Shown here in pieces: positions 36,109-44,695 of a stretch of DNA of 64,000 nucleotides (its first letter is position 1; each line of letters starts with the position of its first letter). The translations under genes and the position numbers were made by a program. Location of the stretch: positions 186,001 to 250,000 of the forward strand of contig JADKCA010000005.1 of the NCBI GenBank assembly GCA_016714795.1, in the 5' to 3' direction. A model generated the notes under the pieces. That model did no database searches, was not told the origin of the DNA, and was given only the letters and a program-made list of their open reading frames with translations. Source of the stretch: Sphingomonadales bacterium. Its GTDB lineage: Bacteria; Pseudomonadota; Alphaproteobacteria; Sphingomonadales; Sphingomonadaceae.

Positions 36109-38412
36109 ATGCTTCGACCGTCCTGTATCGCCTTGCTTTTTGCGACCGCCGCCTTCCCTGTTCATGCGCAGCAGGCTGATGAGGAGATTGGCGAGACCGT
36201 CGTCACAGCTCAAATGCCGCGCGGAGTCGTATTGGGGAACAGTCCGCCGGAGGTCACGCTCAACGCCGGAGACATTCGTTCTTTTGGCGCGACCAATGTT
36301 GCAGACCTGCTGAGCCAGATCGCGCCGCAGACGGGCAGCGGCGGACGCGGAGAGGGGCAGCCGGTGGTGTTGCTCAATGGCAAGCGGATTTCAGGCTTTG
36401 GCGAAGTGCGCGATCTGCCTTCTGAAGCGATTGTGCGGGTGGAGGTATTCCCGCCCGAAGTGGCGCTGCGCTATGGCTATCGTGCCACGCAGAAAGTGGT
36501 CAACCTCATCCTGCGCGAGCGCTTTTCAGCGGTGCGCACCGAGGTGTCCGGTCTGACCTCCACCGAGCCGGGACGGCTGAGCGGGCGGGCGGAGGCAGGC
36601 CTGCTGCGCATCCGCAAGGACCAGCGCACCAGCCTCGACGCCAAGTTCGAGCATTTTTCCCCGCTCACTGAAAGCGAGCGTGGCATCGCTCTGACAGGCA
36701 CGCCCGACGCGCGCCCCTATCGCACGCTGATGCCGCGCACCAATACAGGATCGTTGAATGGCACGCTCAGCCGGTCGGTTCTGGGAAATGTCGCCGCCAG
36801 CCTGAATGGACGGGTGGAAGCCACAGACAGTCGGGCCGGTCTGGGTCTGGATGTTGCGAGACCGCTGGTGCGCGATTCGAACGGGGTTACCGGCCATGCC
36901 GGCCTCACGCTCAACAGCGCGTTGGGGGCATGGCAATGGACAGTGACCGCCAATGCTGATCTGGGCCGCACCGAAAGCCTGACCGACCGCACGGGCCGGA
37001 GCGACCGGGATCGCGCGGTGAGCAACACCCGCAGCGCCGATCTGGATGCGGTCTTTTCCGGCAGTCTGTTCAAGTTGCCCGCGGGAGAGGCAGTGGCCAG
37101 TGTCGGTCTCGGCGGAGAGGCGGAGCGCATTGCCAGCCGTTCGGTCCGGGCCGGAGTGGCGCAGGCGTCGCGCCTTTCCCGCTCCACCGGGCGCGGACAG
37201 GCCAATATCGATCTGCCCATCGCCAATCGCGCGCGCGCCGTGCTCAGGCCGCTGGGCAAGCTTTCCATCAATGCCAATGCGGCGCTGGATGACGTCTCCA
37301 ACTTCGGCACACTCAAAACCTATGGCTATGGTCTCGCCTGGACACCGGTTTCGGGTCTCGACATCACGGCCAGCGTTTCGCATGAAGACAATGCCCCCTC
37401 CATCCAGCAGCTCGGCAATCCCGTGCAGGCCACGCCTGATGTGCGCGTATTTGATTATCTGCGCGGTGAAACCAGCTTCGTCACGCGCATCGACGGCGGC
37501 AATGCGGCGCTGGGAGCGGAAAAGGCGCGCATCAACCGGCTCTCGATCACGGCCAAGCCCTTTACCGGCACGGATTTGAGCCTGACCGCGAACTGGACCG
37601 ACACGCGCACCGGTCGGGCGATCCTCTCTTTCCCCACCGCGACCGCCGCGCTCGAAGCCGCTTATCCCGCGCGTTTTGTTCGCGATGGGACGGGGCGACT
37701 GGTGTCTGTCGACATGCGCCCGGTCAATGTGGAGGAGACGCGCCAGCAGACGCTGCGTTGGGGAGTGAATTTCTCGAAGCGGCTTGGGCCCGCGCCGCAG
37801 GGCAATCCGTTGGATGCGATGCGCGGGCCGGGTGGTCCGGGCGGCCCGCCGCGCGGAGCAGGGGCGCCCGGCTCCGGCCCGCCGCGCGGCGGCTTTGGCG
37901 GGGGCGGGTTCGGGCGGCAGCCGCGTGTCCAGTTCGCGCTTTATCACAGCTGGCAGCTGCGGGATGACGTGATGCTGGCTGCCGGCCTGCCGCGCCTCGA
38001 TCTGCTGGACGGAGACGCCATCGGCAATAGTGGCGGTGTCTCGCGGCATCGCATAGAGGCGCAGGGCGGGGTTTCGAAGAACGGTCTGGGGATGCGCTTT
38101 TCCGCCAACTGGCAGAATGGCACCAGCGTGCGCGGCGTGAGCGACACGCTGCATTTCGGCAGCCTGACCACGGTCGATCTGCGCCTGTTTGCCAATCTGG
38201 GGCTCTACAAGAATATGGGGCGCACGCATCCGTGGTTGCGGGGTGCGCAGGTCTTTATCGGGGTGAACAACATCTTCAACGCCAAGCAGGATGTGCGCAC
38301 CAGTGCGGGCCTCGTGCCCTCCGGTTATGTGCCCGACCAGATGGACGCGCAGGGTCGCACCGTGCGCATCACCTTCCGAAAGCTGTTCATGAGCTTCCGG
38401 CCCCGCTCCTAA
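36109..38412 (+). CDS. TonB-dependent receptor with Gly/Pro-rich loop
   Basis: A 767-residue outer-membrane protein with a signal peptide (ends VHAQQ), plug domain (VVTAQMPRGV, NVADLLSQIAPQTGSGGRGEG, VVLLNGKRISGFGEVRDLP, EVFPPEVALRYGYRATQKVVNLIL) and a beta-barrel ending in SFRPRS, an atypical terminus. Near residues 565-605 an inserted segment (GPGGPGGPPRGAGAPGSG and on) is almost wholly Gly, Pro and Arg. This type with YGYRATQKVVN is a sphingomonad-rich subclass of unknown ligand. It diverges from the acyl-CoA synthetase and its stop overlaps the sterol-desaturase gene. Confidence 0.88.
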   Translation: MLRPSCIALLFATAAFPVHAQQADEEIGETVVTAQMPRGVVLGNSPPEVTLNAGDIRSFGATNVADLLSQIAPQTGSGGRGEGQPVVLLNGKRISGFGEVRDLPSEAIVRVEVFPPEVALRYGYRATQKVVNLILRERFSAVRTEVSGLTSTEPGRLSGRAEAGLLRIRKDQRTSLDAKFEHFSPLTESERGIALTGTPDARPYRTLMPRTNTGSLNGTLSRSVLGNVAASLNGRVEATDSRAGLGLDVARPLVRDSNGVTGHAGLTLNSALGAWQWTVTANADLGRTESLTDRTGRSDRDRAVSNTRSADLDAVFSGSLFKLPAGEAVASVGLGGEAERIASRSVRAGVAQASRLSRSTGRGQANIDLPIANRARAVLRPLGKLSINANAALDDVSNFGTLKTYGYGLAWTPVSGLDITASVSHEDNAPSIQQLGNPVQATPDVRVFDYLRGETSFVTRIDGGNAALGAEKARINRLSITAKPFTGTDLSLTANWTDTRTGRAILSFPTATAALEAAYPARFVRDGTGRLVSVDMRPVNVEETRQQTLRWGVNFSKRLGPAPQGNPLDAMRGPGGPGGPPRGAGAPGSGPPRGGFGGGGFGRQPRVQFALYHSWQLRDDVMLAAGLPRLDLLDGDAIGNSGGVSRHRIEAQGGVSKNGLGMRFSANWQNGTSVRGVSDTLHFGSLTTVDLRLFANLGLYKNMGRTHPWLRGAQVFIGVNNIFNAKQDVRTSAGLVPSGYVPDQMDAQGRTVRITFRKLFMSFRPRS

Positions 38413-39317
38413 TCGGCGGCCTCGTGCCCATCGACCAGTCGGGCCTTGATGCTGTCGCTCGTGTCGCGGCTGTCATCATGCGTCCAACCCGGCGGGCCGA
38501 ACAGATAGCCAAGCTTTGATCCCCAAGGTGCGCGCCACAGATCCTGCCCAATGCCCACCCATTCGTGGAACACGCTCCACAACAGGTTGAACCCGCCCAG
38601 CTGCTTGACGATGCCATAGCGCACCGGCTCTTCGTCCAGCTCTGGCGTGAAGGTGCCGAACATCCGGTCCCAGATGATGAAAACGCCCGCATAATTGGTA
38701 TCCAGATAGCGCGGGTTGACGCCGTGATGGACACGGTGGTGGCTGGGTGTGTTCATCACCGCCTCGATGAAGCGGGGGAGGCGGCCAATTGCCTCGGTAT
38801 GAATCCAGAACTGGTAGATCAGGTTGATCCCGCCCACAAACAGCACCATCGCCGGGTGGAAGCCGATCAGCAGCAGCGGCAGGCGGAAGATGAAGGAAAG
38901 GGCGATGAACCCGGTCCAGGTCTGGCGCAGCGCGGTGGAGAGATTGTAGTGCTGGCTGGAATGATGGTTTACATGGCTCGCCCACATCCAACGGATGCGA
39001 TGTGCCGCGCGATGGAACCAGTAATAGGCCAGATCATCGAGCACGAAACAGGCGATCCAAGCCCACCAGATGAACGGGATGGTGGTGATGCGAAACTGGT
39101 AGAGCGTGGCAAACAGCGTGCCGAGCAGGCCTGCCGTCAATGCGCCCGCCACCGTGCTGCCAAATCCGAACAGCAGCGAAGACAGCGTGTCATTGGGCTC
39201 ATATTTTTCGGGTGCGGTGCGGCGTGCCCAGATCATCTCCAGCAGGATCAGCAGGATGAAGCCCGGCACGGCATAATCGACCGGATTGGGGAGGGTGGGA
39301 GCGATGATATCAGGCAT
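38409..39317 (-). CDS. Sterol desaturase/fatty acid hydroxylase family protein
   Basis: A 302-residue integral membrane di-iron oxygenase. Histidine clusters are HRAAH (about 105), HVNHHSSQH (about 119-127) and HHRVHHG (about 198), the pattern of the FA_hydroxylase family, between hydrophobic helices. It could hydroxylate or desaturate a lipid or hopanoid, or cleave an alkylglycerol ether. It is the last gene of a leftward operon with three others and overlaps its upstream neighbour by 8 bases. Confidence 0.9.
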   Translation of the reverse strand: MPDIIAPTLPNPVDYAVPGFILLILLEMIWARRTAPEKYEPNDTLSSLLFGFGSTVAGALTAGLLGTLFATLYQFRITTIPFIWWAWIACFVLDDLAYYWFHRAAHRIRWMWASHVNHHSSQHYNLSTALRQTWTGFIALSFIFRLPLLLIGFHPAMVLFVGGINLIYQFWIHTEAIGRLPRFIEAVMNTPSHHRVHHGVNPRYLDTNYAGVFIIWDRMFGTFTPELDEEPVRYGIVKQLGGFNLLWSVFHEWVGIGQDLWRAPWGSKLGYLFGPPGWTHDDSRDTSDSIKARLVDGHEAAD

Positions 39318-39744
39318 CGGGAATGTGTCTCAGGCCGCTGGCCCAATATTGCGCCTGATCCCCCAGATTGAGGATGACAGGCGGCAGATCGGGCTCATGA
39401 AGGTTGATGGTGAGCAATGTCTGATCCAGCCGCGCCCCCACCGTGTTGGGCACCAGCCGTGTGACAAAACGGTTGCCGACGCGGAAGGTCAGGGCGTGGC
39501 GGCTGGCGGCATCGCGCAGCAGCGCAGACATGCCCGCCTTGTCGAGCGCGACATCCTCTGCGTCAAAGCCATAAAGCCCGTCATAGGCGAGCAGGCGGGC
39601 TTCAGCTTCGTCCGCGATGCGCGGATCTCCGCCCAGCCCCATTTTCCACGCGACGATATAGAGCAGCCCGATGCCGATCAGCGAGCCACCCATCTTTCCG
39701 ACGAGTGTCCAATCTATCAGCGCAAGTTCAGGCGGCAATGGCAT
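39310..39744 (-). CDS. Hypothetical membrane-anchored protein
   Basis: A 144-residue protein with one N-terminal membrane helix (MGGSLIGIGLLYIVAWKMG, about 18-36) and a soluble domain rich in acidic residues, with RVGNRFVTRLVPNTVGAR and LTINLHEPDLPPVILNLG. No family is recognised. It overlaps the sterol-desaturase gene by 8 bases and touches the sulfurtransferase-like gene by 1 base, so it is coupled to both. Confidence 0.8.
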   Translation of the reverse strand: MPLPPELALIDWTLVGKMGGSLIGIGLLYIVAWKMGLGGDPRIADEAEARLLAYDGLYGFDAEDVALDKAGMSALLRDAASRHALTFRVGNRFVTRLVPNTVGARLDQTLLTINLHEPDLPPVILNLGDQAQYWASGLRHIPDA

Positions 39745-40172
39745 CAGGCCTGCGCTTTCAGCATGTCCAGCAGCGGGCGGATTCCTGCAATGTCATAACC
39801 TGCTTTGGCCGCGATATTGGTGAGCGAATCCGGATCTCCGCCCTGCGCAGCCTCTGCCAGAGCCCACAAATTGGTAGAGCGCGTGCCGGAGCGGCAATAG
39901 GCTAGCACCTTGCCCTGCGCACCTTTGAGGGCCGCCACCATTGCACTGATCTGCGGCTGGCTGAAGCCCGAATGGGTGATGGGGATGGCGACATAATCGA
40001 GCCCCGCCGCGCGCGCCGCCGCTTCGATGGTGCCACCGGGAGTCTGGTCTTCGGCTTCGCCTTCGGGGCGGTTGTTGATGACCAGCGTCACGCCTTGGGC
40101 TGCGGCCTCTGCAACAGCGTCCACGCTGATTTGCGGGGCAACCATTATGTCAGACGTCAGGGTGATGAACAT
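39744..40172 (-). CDS. TIGR01244-family sulfurtransferase/phosphatase-like protein
   Basis: A 142-residue protein of the DSP/PTP-rhodanese-like Blh family. The active-site loop is YCRSGTRSTNLW with a cysteine near residue 99, preceded by TPGGTIEAAARAAGLDYVAIPI. The start at 40172 follows a GAGAC-type RBS; the upstream open frame is inside the next gene. In some bacteria this domain is fused to a persulfide dioxygenase; here it stands alone. Confidence 0.85.
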   Translation of the reverse strand: MFITLTSDIMVAPQISVDAVAEAAAQGVTLVINNRPEGEAEDQTPGGTIEAAARAAGLDYVAIPITHSGFSQPQISAMVAALKGAQGKVLAYCRSGTRSTNLWALAEAAQGGDPDSLTNIAAKAGYDIAGIRPLLDMLKAQA

Positions 40173-40185
40173 GAAAGTCTCCTGA

Positions 40186-40971
40186 TTATTCAGCGAGCTG
40201 CGCTTCGATTCGTGCCACTTTGGCCTTGTCCACACCCAGCACCTCTGCGGCATAGGCTTCTATGCTGCCATGCTTTTCGCGCATGGCCGAGAAGGCGCTG
40301 TGGATAAAATCCTCATGGACAGACATGAGCGTGCGCACGGCATCTTCATCCATCTTGGGGCCGAAATTGTTGCGCACGGTCTTGGCCCCTGCGGCGATCC
40401 GCCGGTCGATATTGCCTGCCACATTGGTGAGCAGATAATCGGCCATCAGATCATCCTCGCTGACGCCCATCAGCGTGTGGAGGACACCTGCAGCAATGCC
40501 CGTCCGGTCCTTGCCTGCCAGACAGTGGAGGAGGCTGGCGCCCTCCCGCTCCGCGAGCGCATCGAAATAGAGCCGGAACACCGCCACCAGATTGGGCCGC
40601 CACGGCATCAGTGCATAGAGGTCTGACATGGCCTTGTGTGCTTGTGCCGCAGTGACGACCTGGTGTGCAGCCTCCACATGTGGCGCGGCGTGGCTTTCGC
40701 CCACCGTCTCGCCACTGGCAAACAGCACTTCGGCCTGAAATTCGGGATGACGCGCGCAGGGGAACAACTCGCGCTCGCTGTCTCCGCGCAGATCGATGAT
40801 CGTTTTCAGATGCAGTTTGGAGACCGCATCCAGATCATCGCCGGTCGCGTCAACATGCTGGCCGGAGCGCCACAGCACGCCGCGCCTGAGCGTTGCCTCG
40901 CCGCGCATGGCATAGCCGCCATAGTCCCGGAAGTTATGGATGCCCCAAAGGGGCAAGACCCTGTCCTGCAC
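40186..40971 (-). CDS. Tyrosine-phosphatase-like protein (Y_phosphatase3)
   Basis: A 261-residue protein with NFRDYGGY near residue 13 and the active-site loop LLHCLAGKDRTG, where Cys150 and Arg156 form the C-x5-R phosphatase motif. This is the PF13350 type, related to atypical phosphatases and phosphoinositide phosphatases such as LipA/MptpB. First gene of the leftward operon with the sulfurtransferase-like, hypothetical and desaturase genes. Confidence 0.9.
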   Translation of the reverse strand: MQDRVLPLWGIHNFRDYGGYAMRGEATLRRGVLWRSGQHVDATGDDLDAVSKLHLKTIIDLRGDSERELFPCARHPEFQAEVLFASGETVGESHAAPHVEAAHQVVTAAQAHKAMSDLYALMPWRPNLVAVFRLYFDALAEREGASLLHCLAGKDRTGIAAGVLHTLMGVSEDDLMADYLLTNVAGNIDRRIAAGAKTVRNNFGPKMDEDAVRTLMSVHEDFIHSAFSAMREKHGSIEAYAAEVLGVDKAKVARIEAQLAE

Positions 40972-41184
40972 GCATGGCTCCCTGTTTGCGCCGTGAACTG
41001 TCCGCCTATCACCCGCGCGATGAAACGCAAGCGCCGAGCCTTGATAGAACTACCTATATAACGTGGTAAGATACGTTGATATTCAATTATGCACGACAGC
41101 GCAAAAATCTTCCGCACCTCAGGAAAACGGGTTGAAAGCCGGTCCGAATCCCTGCAAGCGCATTTGGCGAGAGAGGAATGACCC

Positions 41185-42027
41185 GTGGCGATCGACCCCG
41201 AACATCTGCTGAACCGAGACCCGATTGTCATCACGCAGGCGTGGGGCGCGCGTGACACGATTCTTTATGCACTGGGCGTTGGCTCCGAAGATCTGGACTT
41301 TGTGTTTGAAGAGCGGCTGCACGCGCTGCCCACCATGGCGGTGGTACTGGGCTATCCCGGCTTCATATGGCGCAATCCGGAGATGGGGGCGGACTGGACC
41401 AAAATCCTGCACGGTGAACAATCGATCATCATCCACCAGCCGCTGCCGGTGGAAGGCACCTTCATCGGAGAGAACAGGATCACGGCCCTGTTTGACAAGG
41501 GTGCGGGCAAAGGCGCGATTGCGCTGGTGAAGCGAAGCATCAAAGGTGCGGACGGCACGCATTATGCCGATTGCGTGGCGACCACTTTCCTGCGCGGTGA
41601 TGGCGGCTTTGGTGGTTCTCCCGAAGGCGCGCCTGTGCCGCACCCGGTGCCAGAAGAGCGTGAGCCCGATGCTTCGGTGACGCTGATGACAGCGGCCAAT
41701 GCGGCGATGATCTATCGCCTGTCTGGCGATTCCAACCCGCTGCACATCGATCCCGATGTGGCAAAGGCGGGCGGGTTTGATCGGCCCATCCTGCACGGTC
41801 TGGCCACCTATGGCGTGGTTGGCCGGGCCTTGCTCGCTGCGCTGATGGGAAATGATCCGGCCAAGATGCGGCGGATGGACGCGCGCTTTTCAAAGCCCGT
41901 TTTCCCCGGCGAAACGATCCGGACCGATATCTGGCACGAAGCCCCCGGCAAGGCCGCCTTCCGCGCGACGGCGGTGGAGCGCGACGTAGTGGTGATGAAC
42001 AATGGCTATGTGGAATTTGCAGCATGA
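41185..42027 (+). CDS. MaoC-like enoyl-CoA hydratase (double hot-dog, hydratase 2)
   Basis: A 280-residue double hot-dog enzyme that hydrates trans-2-enoyl-CoA to 3-hydroxyacyl-CoA. The hydratase-2 motif YRLSGDSNPLHIDPDVAK (with Asp182, Asn184 and His187) and GGFDRPILHGLATYG are intact in the C-terminal half. It begins at GTG with GAGAGGA upstream. First gene of an eight-gene operon; it overlaps the next gene by ATGA. The N-terminal half lacks the motif, as is usual for the MFE2-type hydratases. Confidence 0.9.
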   Translation: MAIDPEHLLNRDPIVITQAWGARDTILYALGVGSEDLDFVFEERLHALPTMAVVLGYPGFIWRNPEMGADWTKILHGEQSIIIHQPLPVEGTFIGENRITALFDKGAGKGAIALVKRSIKGADGTHYADCVATTFLRGDGGFGGSPEGAPVPHPVPEEREPDASVTLMTAANAAMIYRLSGDSNPLHIDPDVAKAGGFDRPILHGLATYGVVGRALLAALMGNDPAKMRRMDARFSKPVFPGETIRTDIWHEAPGKAAFRATAVERDVVVMNNGYVEFAA

Positions 42028-43475
42028 CTGAAACGGGCATTCTCTCCTTCGGCGCGTACATCCCCAAGCGCCGTCTGCAACGCAGTGCGATCCATGCGTT
42101 CAACAGCTGGTTCGCGCCGGGGATGCGGGGGCTGGCCAAGGGCGAGAAAGCGAACGCGAATTGGGATGAAGACGCGATCACTATGGCGGTGGAAGCCGCG
42201 CGCGATGGCCTGACCGGGCTGGACCGCGCGACCGTTGCCGGACTGACGCTGGCCTCCACCACGCTGCCGTTCGCAGATCGCCTCAATGCAGGGATCGTGA
42301 AGGAGGCGCTGGCTCTGCCGGATGCCACCGCAGCGTCTGACGCTGCGGGCTCGCTGCGGGCGGGGTCATCTGCCCTGTTGCAGGCGCTGGGCGGGCAAGA
42401 GACGCGGCTGGTGCTCGCCAGCGACCGCCGTCTGGCCAAGCCGGGCACCGAAGCAGAGATGAACTATGGCGATGCTGCCGCTGCGATGCTGGTGGGGCAG
42501 GGCGATGTCATTGCCCGCTTCATTGGCGGGCACAGCGTCACGGTCGATTTCGTCGATCATTATCGCAGCAGCGGCGCAGAGTATGATTATGCCTGGGAAA
42601 GCCGCTGGATCAGGGATGAAGGCTATGCCGCGATCCTTGGCACCGCCCTGAAGGATGGCCTCGCCAAGCTGGGCGTGGATGGGGCCAGCGTCACCCGCTC
42701 GATCATCGCCGTGCCGGTCAAAGGCGTGCCGGAGTTGCTGGCCAAAAAGGCCGGGCTCAATCCGGACAGCTGCGTTGATCCGATGATGGCAATTGTGGGA
42801 GACAGCGGCGCGGCGCACCCGCTGCTGATGCTGGCCGCCACGCTGGAGACAGCAAAGCCGGGTGACACGATCCTGCTCGCCAGTTTTGGCCAAGGCGCGG
42901 ATGTGCTGCTGTTTGAAGTGACCGATGCGATCACGCGCCTGCCCGCGCGGCGCGGCGTGGCGGGCCATCTGGCATTCCGCGCGGAGGACGCGAATTACAG
43001 CCGCTATCTCTTCCATCGCGGCCTGCACAATCTCGACAAGGGGATGCGCGCGGAGATGGACCAGAAGCAGCCGGGCACAACCCTGTTCCGCCAGCGCAAG
43101 GCGGTGCTGGGGCTGATCGGCGGGCGCTGCACCAAAACGGGCACGGTGCAATTCCCCAAGACCGAAATCAGCGTGAACCCCAATGATCGCGCGCAGGGCA
43201 CGCAGGAGGATTGGCCGCTCGCGGAAAAGACGGCGACCGTCATTGCCTTTACGGCGGACAACCTCACTTACTCGCCCGATCCGCCAAGCTTTTATGGCAC
43301 AATCGATTTTGAAGGCGGCGGGCGTCTGGTGACCGAATTCGCCGATGTGACCAAAGAGGAAGTCGAAGTGGGTGTGGCCATGCGCATGGTCTTCCGCATC
43401 AAGGCGGTGGACGAGATGCGCGGCTTCACCAAATATTTCTGGAAGGCGGTGCCGGCCAACAAAGGAGACGCATGA
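42024..43475 (+). CDS. HMG-CoA synthase-like protein fused to OB-fold (DUF35-like) domain, catalytic triad missing
   Basis: A 483-residue fusion: a thiolase-fold HMGS/KAS III-like domain (about 1-345) and a C-terminal OB-fold domain (about 355-475). The beginning TGILSFGAYIPKRRL and GQGADVLLFEV are typical of archaeal/bacterial HMG-CoA synthase. Where the catalytic cysteine should be (ACKAG type) it has GSLRAG, Leu111. The neighbouring Glu region reads ASTTLPFAD instead of SESHP, and the His region VPVKGVP. The OB part has only one Cys (GGRCTKTGTVQFP), so the zinc site is also gone. Claisen condensation therefore looks impossible. Possible roles are a retro-aldolase of the Ltp2/ChsH2 kind, or a scaffold for the adjacent thiolase. 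The alignment is by eye. Confidence 0.82.
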   Translation: MTETGILSFGAYIPKRRLQRSAIHAFNSWFAPGMRGLAKGEKANANWDEDAITMAVEAARDGLTGLDRATVAGLTLASTTLPFADRLNAGIVKEALALPDATAASDAAGSLRAGSSALLQALGGQETRLVLASDRRLAKPGTEAEMNYGDAAAAMLVGQGDVIARFIGGHSVTVDFVDHYRSSGAEYDYAWESRWIRDEGYAAILGTALKDGLAKLGVDGASVTRSIIAVPVKGVPELLAKKAGLNPDSCVDPMMAIVGDSGAAHPLLMLAATLETAKPGDTILLASFGQGADVLLFEVTDAITRLPARRGVAGHLAFRAEDANYSRYLFHRGLHNLDKGMRAEMDQKQPGTTLFRQRKAVLGLIGGRCTKTGTVQFPKTEISVNPNDRAQGTQEDWPLAEKTATVIAFTADNLTYSPDPPSFYGTIDFEGGGRLVTEFADVTKEEVEVGVAMRMVFRIKAVDEMRGFTKYFWKAVPANKGDA

Positions 43476-44683
43476 TGCCACGCGGAATCAAGGACAAGGT
43501 CGCCATTCTCGGCATGGGCTGTTCCAAGTTCGGGGAACGGTGGGACAAGGATGCCGATCAGCTGATGGTCGAGGCGTTCGACGAAGCACTCGCCGATGCG
43601 GGCATCGAGACGAGCCAGATCGATGCGGCGTGGCTGGGCGTCGGCTTTGACGCGCAGAATATCGGGCCTTCGGGCATTCCCTTGAGCATGGCGCTGCGCC
43701 TGCCCAATATCGGCGTCACCAAAGTGGAAAATTACTGCGCGTCCGGCACGGAAAGCTTCCGGGGCGCGGTCTATGCCGTGGCCTCGGGCGCGTGCGACAT
43801 TGCGCTGGCGCTGGGCGTCGAGAAACTGAAAGACACCGGCTATGGCGGTCTGCCCGTGCGCTCGCGCGGGACAACGTTCGACATGATTGGTGTGACGGGC
43901 TCTGCCCCCGGCAGCTTCGCGCAGATCGCTTCGGCCTATCGTGCCAAGCACGGCGTCTCGCGCGATGACCTCAAGCGCGCCATCGCGCATGTGTCGGTGA
44001 AGAGCCACGCGAATGGTGCCAAGAACCCCAAAGCGCACCTGCGCAAGGCAGTGGACATGGATACGGTGCTCAACGCGCCGATGATCGCCGATCCACTGGG
44101 GCTGTATGATTGCTGCGGTGTCTCTGACGGGGCCGCGTGCGCCATTGTGACGACGCCCGAAATTGCGAAAGCGCTGGGCAAGAAGGATCTGGTTGCGGTG
44201 AAGGCACTCCAGATTTCTGCCTCCAATGGCTGGGAGATGCAGCAAGGCGGCGGCTGGGATGGCAGCTATTTCCACACCACCCGCATTGCTGCGGCCAAGG
44301 CCTATGAGGAAGCGGGCATCACCAGACCGCGCGAGCAAGTGAGCCTGATGGAAGTGCATGACTGCTTCTCCATCACCGAACTGGTGACGATGGAGGATCT
44401 TTTCATCTCCAAGGAAGGCGATGGCTGGAAGGACGTGCTTGACGGCTTTTTCGATGCAGATGGCGGCATTCCCTGCCAGATCGACGGTGGCCTGAAATGC
44501 TTCGGCCACCCCATCGGCGCATCTGGCCTGCGGATGCTGTACGAGAATTATCTGCAACTGCTCGGCCGCGCGGGGGACCGGCAGCGCCAGGACAATCCCG
44601 TGTTCGCGCTCAGTCACAATCTGGGTGGGCAGCCGGTGCAGAATGTTTCTGCCGTGGCCATTGTCGGCCTGCACGGCGCATAA
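43472..44683 (+). CDS. Thiolase-family protein (SCP2/lipid-transfer type)
   Basis: A 403-residue thiolase with all catalytic positions: Cys89 in VENYCASGTESF, His in MEVHDCFSITE and CFGHPIGASGLR. It belongs to the SCP2-thiolase branch that cleaves or forms branched 3-oxoacyl-CoA. AAAGGAG is 5 bases before the start, which overlaps the HMGS-like gene by ATGA. Coupling to an HMGS/OB-like partner recalls the archaeal thiolase-DUF35-HMGS complexes, here with a triad-less partner. Confidence 0.92.
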   Translation: MMPRGIKDKVAILGMGCSKFGERWDKDADQLMVEAFDEALADAGIETSQIDAAWLGVGFDAQNIGPSGIPLSMALRLPNIGVTKVENYCASGTESFRGAVYAVASGACDIALALGVEKLKDTGYGGLPVRSRGTTFDMIGVTGSAPGSFAQIASAYRAKHGVSRDDLKRAIAHVSVKSHANGAKNPKAHLRKAVDMDTVLNAPMIADPLGLYDCCGVSDGAACAIVTTPEIAKALGKKDLVAVKALQISASNGWEMQQGGGWDGSYFHTTRIAAAKAYEEAGITRPREQVSLMEVHDCFSITELVTMEDLFISKEGDGWKDVLDGFFDADGGIPCQIDGGLKCFGHPIGASGLRMLYENYLQLLGRAGDRQRQDNPVFALSHNLGGQPVQNVSAVAIVGLHGA

Positions 44684-44695
44684 GGATCAAGTGAC

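Noticed and set aside
36526..38229. 567-residue open frame antisense to the second TonB receptor
   Set aside because: The receptor has a signal peptide, plug and barrel on the plus strand; the opposite frame shows no domain.
41041..41072. TTGATA and TAAGAT as a sigma-70 promoter of the CoA operon
   Set aside because: Spacing of about 20 bases is too long; the A/T-rich region probably contains the promoter, but the boxes cannot be assigned.
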